Assembly: GCA_005223045.1 (NCBI GenBank)
Contig: NJBM01000001.1
Location: 248,001 to 312,000 of the forward strand
DNA from: Planctomycetes bacterium B3_Pla
GTDB taxonomy: Bacteria; Planctomycetota; Phycisphaerae; Sedimentisphaerales; Anaerobacaceae
Direction of reading: 5' to 3'
DNA: 64,000 bases
In this document: piece after piece, positions 9,886 to 16,907 of the stretch
Numbering within the stretch: the stretch's first letter is position 1
How the letters are laid out: each line of letters starts with the position of its first letter
Program-made: the position numbers and the translations under genes
The notes under the pieces: model-generated
What the model was told of the DNA's origin: nothing
The model's database searches: none
Seen by the model: the letters and a program-made list of their open reading frames with translations, nothing else

Positions 9886-9901
9886 TGCAAAAAGCGTGCC
9901 A
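9886..9901 (-). promoter_or_regulatory. Sigma-54 (-24/-12) promoter of dnaK
   Basis: On the minus strand the sequence TGGCACGCTTTTTGCA matches the RpoN consensus TGGCACG-N4-TTGCA, with exactly 10 bases between the GG (9899-9900) and GC (9887-9888) elements. Transcription should start near 9876, giving a leader of about 37 bases with RBS AAAGGA before the dnaK ATG at 9839. Confidence 0.75.
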
Positions 9902-9959
9902 GGCATCTACTCGCCTTGATTTGAACGACCTAAGCTGTTTTATCAAAAGAAGTTAAGTT

Positions 9960-10180
9960 TTTTTCGGCTGCCCTACTTGAATTTACTAATACCAATTTTC
10001 GTGCCATTTTGGCAGATTCACCCCGCCTCGGCCACGTCTGGTGCGGTTTGTCTCTAAATTGGCTTCGATTGGCTTTGTTTCCTTGACCCCTCAAATTGGG
10101 GCTTTCTCTCATATTCCCTTTTGGCACAAGCGTTTATCTCCATTCGACCACGTGGAGAATTGGCTTTGTTTTGCACATAA
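9960..10180. repeat. Degenerate repeat cluster with GAATTGGCTTTGTTT cores
   Basis: Full or partial copies of GAATTGGCTTTGTTT occur at about 10057-10080 and 10155-10170, with a weaker one near 9990. Read on the minus strand they give KQSQF/NKAN-like peptides, which fill short spurious frames here. I recall the same peptide words from conceptual translations of many Phycisphaerae genomes, which suggests a lineage-specific interspersed repeat. Nothing else convincing lies between the dnaK promoter and 10379. Confidence 0.5.
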
Positions 10181-10378
10181 GCTTCTGTGAGGCGGGCCTG
10201 ATGCAGTATAGCCCCCCTTTGAGCGACGAGAGGCTTGCGCTGTTATGCGGAAATCATATAAACATTGTTGTCGTGTCCCCAATGCAGTGACCAATTGGAT
10301 ATCAGTGCCTAATTCATATAGGCTGTGACGTAGTCATTGTGATTTAACTCAGGCAAATAGTTTGAAAGGGACAAGAGC

Positions 10379-10633
10379 ATGAGATGTCAAATTGATCTCA
10401 AGAGTCTGCTAATTGGTATTCTACTTGCAGTATGTATTTTTATGGCCATGGGAGCCTCGAAGTCCTCTTTTCCTCATCATTTTGGGCGTTATCAACTGAT
10501 GGGCGTAGACCACGAAGCTCGCACTTATGTTATTGACAGCCATATTGGTCGAGTCTGGCGAGAAACGCACACAAAGAGCAGCTTCACTGAAATGGAAACC
10601 AGCACAATAGCCTCTGCTGAAAACAATAGATGA
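10379..10633 (+). CDS. Small secreted or membrane-anchored protein, unknown function
   Basis: The 84 residues begin with a hydrophobic segment (about 9-25, LLIGILLAVCIFMAMGA) that could be a signal peptide or anchor. After it comes a short domain with GRYQLMGVDHEARTYVIDS and GRVW. I recall similar small proteins with a YVIDTxTGRVW pattern in planctomycetes, but no function. GAAAGGGA lies 9 bases before the ATG. It stands alone between repeat-rich segments. Confidence 0.6.
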   Translation: MRCQIDLKSLLIGILLAVCIFMAMGASKSSFPHHFGRYQLMGVDHEARTYVIDSHIGRVWRETHTKSSFTEMETSTIASAENNR

Positions 10634-10643
10634 CAAGCCAGTC

Positions 10644-10670
10644 TGTAGGGTGGGCAGGTTTCCTGCCCAC
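10644..10670. repeat. Short TGTAGGGTGGGC-family palindrome
   Basis: TGTAGGGTGGGCAGG is followed by TTT and CCTGCCCAC, a 9-bp perfect stem. It shares its first 12 bases with the element inserted in mnmE. Confidence 0.75.
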
Positions 10671-10679
10671 GCGGTTAGA

Positions 10680-10868
10680 CTACCGGCTGAGGTCAATATT
10701 ATTAGGTTCTTCCCATCTGCCTGTTTGCATGATTTCATCTATTCTCTTGTCATATTCCGGGATAAGATCGTATTTATAATCGTAATATTCTAAGCCGGGA
10801 ATAAGCTCTCTGTTACCATATCTGAAATGACGGCTCGGCCTACCGAAACCTTCCGGGTATAATGTCCC
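10680..10868 (-). pseudogene. Start-less coding remnant, 62 codons
   Basis: The minus strand is open for 62 codons and reads like protein (for example YGNRELIPGLEYYDYKYD and RIDEIMQTGRWEEP) up to a TAG at 10680-10682. An in-frame stop lies directly upstream at 10869-10871, and no usable start exists except an internal Met. This is best explained as the 3' end of a gene whose front was lost. The parent family was not recognised. Confidence 0.45.
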
Positions 10869-10894
10869 CTAAGAAAATGGACGATTTCGATTGT

Positions 10895-10945
10895 CGAAGA
10901 GTTGAGATTGCCGCAGTCGCTACGCTCCTTCGCAATGACATACGC
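10895..10945. repeat. GAGATTGC...TCGCAATGACA type interspersed repeat
   Basis: The sequence around 10904-10941 (GAGATTGCCGCAGTCGCTAC, then CTTCGCAATGACA) matches a dispersed palindromic repeat type common in environmental bacterial genomes. It lies in the gap before mcsB. The rest of 10634-10996 holds the remnant above and nothing else I can support. Confidence 0.5.
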
Positions 10946-10996
10946 GCATACTTTCACAGTCGTGGACAATTCAATGAATGGTTTATGGGATTGAGC

Positions 10997-12139
10997 TTAG
11001 CTTTCCTGCGGGTTGTCCTGGTTTAGGGCTGAGCGGATGATTTTTGCTCTAAGGGCGTCTCTGTGGGTGGGATCAAGGGATTTTCCGTAGTTCAATTGCA
11101 GGTGAGCGGGCAAGGTGAGCATGAACAGGCGATTTATTTTTGCGATGGAAAGCTCGGATGCCTTGTCTGCGTCGTCGCCGCCGCCGCAGAGTGCCCGGAG
11201 TTTTTCAATCGCGGGCGTCGAAGCCCCCATGTGCCGCTGCATGTTGATGCCCAGTCGCAGGTGGCTTAGCAGGAACAGCGCCTCCTGGGAACTTATTAAA
11301 TGGGCATTTTGCAGCAGCGCCATCGCACGGGAGATCTTGTCGTCGAGGACGTCGGATTGGTTAGAGAGAAGTTGGGACCTGGCGGCATTCTCGTATTCGA
11401 CTATTTCGGGGATGACACTGTTTTCAAATTGCGAGACGATGTCGGCGTCCGATACGCCGAGCGTGACCTGGTTGGACAGTTGGTAGAGGTCGCTGGCCGC
11501 CTCGGTTCCTTCGCCGAAGAGTCCCCGTACGGCAAGGTTCATATCCTTGGCCGCGTTAAAGAACTTCTCGATCTGGCCTGTCATCTTCAGGGCAGGCAGA
11601 TGCAGCATTACCGAGACCCTGATTCCGGTGCCCAGATTAGTCGGGCAGGCGGTCAGATATCCGTAACGAGGACTAAACGCGTAATCGACTTTCTGCTCGA
11701 TCATATCGTCGATGCGGTTAATCTGCTCGGCGCACCGGGACAACTGGCAGCCGGCTTTTAGCACCTGGATTCGCAGATGGTCCTCTTCGTTAATCATGGC
11801 CGTGAAGAATTCCCGCTCTGCTATAACGACGCCGCGCGGGCCTTTGCCGAAAGCATGATGCCGGCTGATCAGGTGCCGTTCCACGAGGAAATGTTTGTTT
11901 AGCGTGGGGGCATCCTCGACGCTGACATAGAAGACTTTGTCGCCGAGATCGAGCGACATTATGACATCTCTGAGTTTCTTGAGTATTTCGTTCTTCTCGG
12001 CGGTCGAGCAGCGATTCAGGAATTTGTAGCCTGCCAGATTCCTGGCCAGACGGATCCGCGAGGACATTATAATGTCACCTAACGGTCCGGAGCCGTTAAA
12101 CCACTCGTTTATATCATTGCTTATGTCTGTCAGTTTCAT
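10997..12139 (-). CDS. mcsB: Protein arginine kinase McsB
   Basis: Phosphorylates arginine residues on proteins, marking them for Clp proteolysis in Firmicutes. It belongs to the ATP:guanido phosphotransferase fold. Visible signatures (counted from the upstream TTG at 12148) are SSRIRLARN at 29-37, NEEDHLRIQ at 120-128 (catalytic Glu loop) and CPTNLGTG at 168-175. An ATG at 12139 is more likely the start. It lies downstream of mcsA in the same direction with a gap of about 30 bases, the classical mcsA-mcsB order, but ctsR and clpC are absent from the window. Confidence 0.93.
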   Translation of the reverse strand: MKLTDISNDINEWFNGSGPLGDIIMSSRIRLARNLAGYKFLNRCSTAEKNEILKKLRDVIMSLDLGDKVFYVSVEDAPTLNKHFLVERHLISRHHAFGKGPRGVVIAEREFFTAMINEEDHLRIQVLKAGCQLSRCAEQINRIDDMIEQKVDYAFSPRYGYLTACPTNLGTGIRVSVMLHLPALKMTGQIEKFFNAAKDMNLAVRGLFGEGTEAASDLYQLSNQVTLGVSDADIVSQFENSVIPEIVEYENAARSQLLSNQSDVLDDKISRAMALLQNAHLISSQEALFLLSHLRLGINMQRHMGASTPAIEKLRALCGGGDDADKASELSIAKINRLFMLTLPAHLQLNYGKSLDPTHRDALRAKIIRSALNQDNPQES

Positions 12140-12169
12140 GTTCTGCAATGCGAGTAAGATACAGGTTTC

Positions 12170-12667
12170 TTAATTTTCGCTTTGTTCTATTTCGTCCCGC
12201 AATTTGGCGGCCAGCTCGTAGTCTTCATTTCGCACGGCCGCCTCCAATCGCTGACGCAGGTTCAACAGTTCCATCTGCCGTTTCGTGTCCAGCGGCATCT
12301 TCGAAGGGACCTTGCCGCAGTGAGTCGTCCTGCCGTCGTGGGCTTTCTCGATAAGCGGGTGCAGCAGCTTCTCAAAAATCTCATAATCGCCCGGACAGCC
12401 CAATGCACCTTCCTTTTGGAATTGAGCCACCGTAAAACCGCAATTCGGACAGACAAGCTCCTGCTCGGCAGGGGCGGAAAGCTCATCGTCCGTCGGCTGG
12501 ACGGCAAGCAAATTGCTGAGCAGCTCATTTATAGGGATGTGGCTCTTGACAGCAATATCCTGCTCGGCGGCACAATGCTCACAGATGTGCATTTCGGTGC
12601 GAACGCCGTCGTTGATTTCAGTCAGGTGAATCGTCGCATCATTCTTTGTGCAAATCTGACATTGCAT
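12170..12667 (-). CDS. mcsA: McsA-like zinc/UVR-motif activator of McsB
   Basis: Expected partner and activator of the arginine kinase encoded next to it. From the ATG at 12667 it has 165 residues: CQIC at 3-6, CEHC at 29-32, CPNC at 73-76, another Cys at 91 (zinc-binding pairs), the HCGKVP stretch at 116-121 and a UvrB/UvrC-type UVR helix pair at about 135-162. The frame extends upstream to 12724, but Zn-ribbon homology begins at 12667. A good sigma-70 promoter lies at 12754-12781. Confidence 0.9.
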   Translation of the reverse strand: MQCQICTKNDATIHLTEINDGVRTEMHICEHCAAEQDIAVKSHIPINELLSNLLAVQPTDDELSAPAEQELVCPNCGFTVAQFQKEGALGCPGDYEIFEKLLHPLIEKAHDGRTTHCGKVPSKMPLDTKRQMELLNLRQRLEAAVRNEDYELAAKLRDEIEQSEN

Positions 12668-12753
12668 AGTTAGCTCAACTCTCGATTTTATGCTTCCACG
12701 AACAGCGCTATTGCAAACGCCCATCTCCGACAGATCAGGTTCGGTCTTCCTTA

Positions 12754-12781
12754 ATTATACCAAAGAAAGCCCGCCCTGCAA
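12754..12781 (-). promoter_or_regulatory. Sigma-70 promoter for mcsA-mcsB
   Basis: On the minus strand TTGCAG (12776-12781) is separated by 16 bases from TATAAT (12754-12759). The leader to the mcsA ATG would be about 80 bases. Confidence 0.6.
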
Positions 12782-12857
12782 CAAGTCTCAGAAAAGTAAC
12801 GCTGAAACTCCTCTTAAATAATCGACAATTTTTCAGACCGGCTACAGGCAGAATAGT

Positions 12858-13223
12858 TTATTCGGCGAATTTTGCCGAACAACCCGGCTCTTCGACAACC
12901 TTGATACTTTGCAGCTCCACCCCTTCGGGCAAGTCGGTCTGGAGTTTCCCATATATGTATTTGGCTACGTTCTCGGCTGACGGGTTGTTCTGCCGAAAAT
13001 GGCTGATTTCGTCCAGCGCCTTGTTGTTAAACTCGGCCGTGGCTTTGTCAACCATAGCTTTAAGTGTCTGGAAGTCCATCACAACTCCCATATTATCAAG
13101 CCTGTCACTGCTAACAGCGGCGGTAACGAGCCAGTCATGGTTGTGAACCGGTTCTCTCGAACCGTCCGGCAAGATCAACTGGTGCGACGCCCGAAAATGT
13201 GTTTCGACACTGATCGTAAACAT
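12858..13223 (-). CDS. 6-pyruvoyl-tetrahydropterin synthase/QueD family enzyme lacking the usual catalytic Cys
   Basis: The family makes 6-carboxytetrahydropterin (queuosine route) or related pterins. Zinc ligands are His14 (RASHQL) and His27/His29 (VHNHDW), and the 121-residue length is normal. In QueD a Cys sits four residues before the HGH pair. Here that position is Arg23 followed by Glu24 (GSREPVHNH), and no Cys is near. A Glu at this site recalls PTPS-III enzymes that feed folate synthesis. The function could therefore be PTPS-III-like rather than QueD. It follows coaD by 16 bases. Confidence 0.75.
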   Translation of the reverse strand: MFTISVETHFRASHQLILPDGSREPVHNHDWLVTAAVSSDRLDNMGVVMDFQTLKAMVDKATAEFNNKALDEISHFRQNNPSAENVAKYIYGKLQTDLPEGVELQSIKVVEEPGCSAKFAE

Positions 13224-13239
13224 GCCTCGTCGCCTGCCG

Positions 13240-13749
13240 TCAGCGCCCCGAGTCGGGAGGCACGGATTTCTGTTTCAAACGCTCGTGAATATTTTTCGGA
13301 ATCAAATTCGACAGATCACCACCCAATGAAGCGACCTCGCGAATCAAGGTCGAGCTGGTGAAGCCAAATTGTTCGCTGGTCATAATAAAGACCGTTTCTA
13401 TCCCGGCTACAGCCCGGTTGGTCATGGCAAGCTGGAACTCGTATTGTACGTCGGTAAGGCTTCGCAGACCGCGCAGGATGACATCCGCCTTCTTTTCGGC
13501 GGCATATTTAACCGTCAACCCCTCGAAACTTTCCACCAAGACGCCCGGCATGTTCTTCTCTTCGAGTAGCTCCGCGATCATCTCCACTCGCTCTTCGGGC
13601 GAGAAGAGCTGGTTCTTGACCGGACTTCGTCCGACGGCAACAACAAGCTCGTCAAAGAGTTTTATGCCGCGTTCAATAACATCCAGATGCCCGTTTGTAA
13701 GCGGATCAAACGAGCCTGGAAAAATCGCTCGGACATGTTTGTCTGTCAT
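13240..13749 (-). CDS. coaD: Phosphopantetheine adenylyltransferase
   Basis: Converts 4'-phosphopantetheine and ATP to dephospho-CoA, the penultimate step of CoA synthesis. The nucleotidyltransferase motif PGSFDPLTNGHLDVI (TxGH type) is at the N-terminus, and the TSSTLIREV loop lies near residue 130. The start at 13749 is preferred to 13755 because GAAAGG is then at proper spacing. A strong promoter (TTGATT-N17-TATAAT) lies at 13785-13813. It is probably cotranscribed with the pterin enzyme downstream. Confidence 0.95.
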   Translation of the reverse strand: MTDKHVRAIFPGSFDPLTNGHLDVIERGIKLFDELVVAVGRSPVKNQLFSPEERVEMIAELLEEKNMPGVLVESFEGLTVKYAAEKKADVILRGLRSLTDVQYEFQLAMTNRAVAGIETVFIMTSEQFGFTSSTLIREVASLGGDLSNLIPKNIHERLKQKSVPPDSGR

Positions 13750-13784
13750 CAGCATACCTTTCTTGCTAAAGAAATCGGATTGAC

Positions 13785-13813
13785 ATTATAGGGAATCAGC
13801 CCGATTCAATCAA
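13785..13813 (-). promoter_or_regulatory. Sigma-70 promoter for coaD
   Basis: On the minus strand TTGATT at 13808-13813 and TATAAT at 13785-13790 are separated by exactly 17 bases. Confidence 0.65.
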
Positions 13814-13954
13814 GAATTTGTGCGGAAGCACTGTTTTCGGCCCGCCTTTAACGTGGAAGGACGCTGTGGCAGAGCAACATAAACCGCGATAGCTTTGGTA
13901 TGAATAGCCGTCATCCGCTTGCAACCTGCTTGAGAGCGTTTTCGATCCGGGCGA

Positions 13955-14074
13955 TTAGTTCAGGGCTTTCCGGTTCGGTCTTGGAGCCGTACCTGCCGAA
14001 CCGTCCCTTGATTCACAGGAAAAACCGGCGACAACTGCAAAAATCAGAATTGCCGTCTCGATTTTATTTCTCAT
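13955..14074 (-). CDS. Tiny signal-peptide ORF, possibly the broken start of a lipoprotein gene
   Basis: A 39-codon frame begins with a hydrophobic leader (IETAILIFAVVAGFSC) and a Cys at a weak lipobox. GAGGG lies upstream of its ATG. After about residue 22 another frame (-ELIARIENALKQVASG, ending near 13915) looks more protein-like. A frameshift may therefore have broken a slightly longer small gene. Low certainty. Confidence 0.3.
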   Translation of the reverse strand: MRNKIETAILIFAVVAGFSCESRDGSAGTAPRPNRKALN

Positions 14075-14180
14075 GGTGTCTGCCCTCGAAACAATTTGGT
14101 TTTCAGATATTTTCTCTTCCCTTAAACAGCCTGAACTCTTACGTCGAAGTCGCCGGAGTGTTCATTGAACTCAAGATATG

Positions 14181-14360
14181 TTACTCTGCACCCAGGCTTT
14201 TTAATATTTTTATGGCCAGAGGTTCCTTGATTTCGGTGTGGCGGGGTATGGCTTCTATAACTCCTGTTTTTGGATTTATCCAGAGTGAGTGTGACGAGCC
14301 TTCTCTTTTCAAAAGGCAGCCGGCAATCCTAAGCCTTTTTTCCAGTTGTCTTCTTTTCAT
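14181..14360 (-). CDS. hicA: HicA-type mRNA interferase toxin
   Basis: The 59-residue product begins MKRRQLEKRLRIAG and contains LLKREGSSHSLW with the catalytic His of the HicA double-stranded-RNA-binding fold, then a short strand, IPRHTEIKE and a C-terminal helix ending in KSLG. HicA toxins cleave mRNA. The ATG shares one base with the hicB stop codon (TAATG), so translation is coupled. The gene sits on the minus strand, under a misleading plus-strand frame at 13900-14436. Confidence 0.85.
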   Translation of the reverse strand: MKRRQLEKRLRIAGCLLKREGSSHSLWINPKTGVIEAIPRHTEIKEPLAIKILKSLGAE

Positions 14361-14575
14361 TAGATCGCGATTGTTTCCTGAATTGCATCATCGGGTAAGC
14401 CGCGTCGAATATCTTCCAGTCGATCTTCCAGTATAAGAATTATCGCCTTCTTGAGGCTTTCTTTTGCTTGTTCGATTGTTTCTCCCTGGCCGTTTGCTCC
14501 CGGAATCTCCGGACATATTGCCCAATAGCCTCCTTCCGGAGCACTTTCGATGACAGCCGTAAACTCACCTTTCAT
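14360..14575 (-). CDS. hicB: HicB-type antitoxin
   Basis: The 71 residues show the partial RNase-H fold of HicB: FTAVIESAPEGGYWAICPEI, then GANGQGETIEQAKESLKKAI. No separate DNA-binding domain follows. The start at 14575 has AAAGGA at good spacing; a longer TTG-started frame reaches 14614. It is encoded before hicA, the less common hicBA order. A promoter-like TTGACA-N17-TACTCT lies at 14660-14688. Confidence 0.85.
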   Translation of the reverse strand: MKGEFTAVIESAPEGGYWAICPEIPGANGQGETIEQAKESLKKAIILILEDRLEDIRRGLPDDAIQETIAI

Positions 14576-14659
14576 AATATGTCCTTTCTGTTCGCCAAGT
14601 GCCGAGCATGTCAAGGCGTTTTGATATCCTGCTCCTATTACCCCTGTTTTGCTGTAATA

Positions 14660-14688
14660 AGAGTATCAAAAGACAGGGTGAATGTCAA
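14660..14688 (-). promoter_or_regulatory. Promoter of hicB-hicA
   Basis: On the minus strand a perfect -35 TTGACA (14683-14688) lies 17 bases from TACTCT (14660-14665). Confidence 0.5.
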
Positions 14689-14775
14689 TAATCTGTCCAA
14701 ACTGACCATTTCAAAGCCAATTGTTTAGCCACAGGATATGTGCTGGAGTTGGCAAATGGACAGAATGACATTTTT

Positions 14776-16824
14776 TTACTTCAGCCACTGGTCGAGCCAG
14801 GCTATTACTGTCTCGTGCCAGAGGATGGAATTTGCGGGTTTTTGCACCCAGTGGTTTTCGTCGGGGAAATAGAGCAGTTTGCTGGGAATCCCCCTGCGCT
14901 GGAGGGCATTGAATGTCGCCAGGCCCTGAGTATCGACCACCCTAAAATCCAGCGCCCCGTGGATAACGAGCATCGGCGTCTTCCAGTTCTTGACAAAGTT
15001 TACCGGGTTGTGCTTCTCGTAGTTCTCGGGATGATCCCAGGGCGTGCCGAGGTGGTCCCACTCGGGAAACCATAGCTCTTCGGTGTCGAAATATGCCATC
15101 CGCTCACAAATGTTGCCGTCGTGATTGGCCATGCAGCGAAAACGATCAGGCCAGTTGCCTGCGATCCAGTTAACCATGTAGCCGCCGAAAGAAGCTCCTA
15201 AGGCCCCTACTCTATCGCCGTCCATCCAGGGGTAGTGTTTCAGGGCGGCTACCAGACCTTTCTGTAAATCTTCAAGAGGTTTGCCGCCCCAATCGCCCCT
15301 GATCGAATCGCAGAAGGCCTGGCCGTATCCGGTTGAGCCGTGGAAATCGACCATGACCGCGGCGTAACCCGCCCCGGCATAGGCCTGTGGATTCCAGCGA
15401 TAATGGAAACTGTTGCCGAAAGAGCCTTGTGGGCCGCCGTGAATTAGAAAAGCCACGGGATATTTCCTGCCCGGATCAAAATCGACAGGTTTGACGATGT
15501 AGCAATAGACAGTTTCATCGTTCCACCCGGCGAACGTGAACTGCTCGTAGTCGCCCATGCGAGCGGCGGCTATTTTCTCCGAGTTGATATCGGTGATTCT
15601 CCGGACATCGCCGCCATCCGATTTGACCGAATAGAGTTCTACGGGACTGCGCAAATCATTCAATCCGTAAATAATCCTTTCCCCCGCGATGCCGGGTGAA
15701 CTGACGCTGCCTTCTTTTACGATTGTCCTAACTGCGCCATTGTCCGCGTTGACAGCGAATAGCGATCTCTGACCGGTGTTTGTCGCCGTTGCATAGATGG
15801 TCTTTCCGTCCGCTGAGAAGCAAAGCGAAGATGGGCTGCGGTCCCAATTCTCCGTAAGAACACGCTCTTTGCCACCTGGCCAGCGTCGCAGGACAATCCG
15901 GAGTCGGTCGGATTCATAACCGGGTTTCGCCATAGCCAGATAGGCCAAGGTTTTGCCATCAGGTGAGAAAACCGGATTCGTGTCCCAGGCTTTGTTCTTC
16001 TCGGTCAGACACTTCGGCTGCCCCGACCCGTCAACGGGCGCCAGGTAAAGATCGAAATCCGTTGACCAGGCTTCCTCGGTGCCCACATCGCGGGCGGAGA
16101 AAATGATGCCCTTGCCGTCCGGCGTGAATGTGATTTCCTCGGGGCCTCCGAATGGTTTGGAGGGGGTATCGGCGTCCATTTCGCCCATTACGTCCACCGC
16201 ATCGCCTCCATCGGCGGGCATTACAAACAGGTGCGAACGCCGGCCATCTTTCCATGTATCCCAGTGCCGCACGAATATTTGCTCATAGATGCGACCGCTT
16301 GCTTTTCTTTTCTCGATATTGTCGAGTCTGTCCTTTGTTTCTGCCGGCGTGCCGCCGTCCGGGAATATCTCCATCGTAAAAGCTATCCGCCCTCCGGCAG
16401 GCGAAACGACCAGATTTCCAACGTCAAGAGGCTCATCGGTAACCTGCACAGCTTCCCCACCGTCTATCCGGATGCGCCAAACCTGTGAAGAATCCGAGCG
16501 AGTGGATATAAACCAGATCGATTTGCCGTCCGGCGACCAGCGGGGATTGAAGTCCCCTGCCGGATGGGACGTCAAACGGCGAAGACCGGTCCCATCGGCG
16601 CCGACAAGCCACAGGTCGGCCCGCCCCTTGTTTGCTTCGAGATCGGTTATTCGCCGCGTGAAAACAATCCAGTTGCCGTCCGGCGAAATTTGCGGGTCGG
16701 AAAGTCGATCCATCGCCAGCATATCGTGCACTGAAAACGGATGAGTCCGGCCGAAAGAGGTCGCAACACCGGAACCGGCAACCACAAACAACAGACCACA
16801 CAAAAACAGACGCCACAAACGCAT
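14776..16824 (-). CDS. Secreted S9-family prolyl oligopeptidase/acylaminoacyl-peptidase-like enzyme
   Basis: Serine peptidase expected to cut short peptides in the periplasm or outside. A signal peptide covers about residues 1-25. PD40-type propeller blades follow, with repeated SPDGK motifs. The C-terminal hydrolase domain carries the triad Ser545 (GASFGGY), Asp626 (HGALDFR) and His658 (DENHWV). The 682-residue length is typical of S9C enzymes. RBS AGGAGAG precedes the ATG. It is not part of an obvious operon. Confidence 0.9.
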   Translation of the reverse strand: MRLWRLFLCGLLFVVAGSGVATSFGRTHPFSVHDMLAMDRLSDPQISPDGNWIVFTRRITDLEANKGRADLWLVGADGTGLRRLTSHPAGDFNPRWSPDGKSIWFISTRSDSSQVWRIRIDGGEAVQVTDEPLDVGNLVVSPAGGRIAFTMEIFPDGGTPAETKDRLDNIEKRKASGRIYEQIFVRHWDTWKDGRRSHLFVMPADGGDAVDVMGEMDADTPSKPFGGPEEITFTPDGKGIIFSARDVGTEEAWSTDFDLYLAPVDGSGQPKCLTEKNKAWDTNPVFSPDGKTLAYLAMAKPGYESDRLRIVLRRWPGGKERVLTENWDRSPSSLCFSADGKTIYATATNTGQRSLFAVNADNGAVRTIVKEGSVSSPGIAGERIIYGLNDLRSPVELYSVKSDGGDVRRITDINSEKIAAARMGDYEQFTFAGWNDETVYCYIVKPVDFDPGRKYPVAFLIHGGPQGSFGNSFHYRWNPQAYAGAGYAAVMVDFHGSTGYGQAFCDSIRGDWGGKPLEDLQKGLVAALKHYPWMDGDRVGALGASFGGYMVNWIAGNWPDRFRCMANHDGNICERMAYFDTEELWFPEWDHLGTPWDHPENYEKHNPVNFVKNWKTPMLVIHGALDFRVVDTQGLATFNALQRRGIPSKLLYFPDENHWVQKPANSILWHETVIAWLDQWLK

Positions 16825-16907
16825 GATTCTCTCCTAACGCGGCATAGCCGAAATCAAATAGATTCAAACGTACATATACAAGTCTAAAAAGCAAAAAACA
16901 GGCTGCC

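Noticed and set aside
13900..14436. Plus-strand frame of 178 codons
   Set aside because: It runs antisense through hicA and part of hicB, has no ribosome site and no family features.
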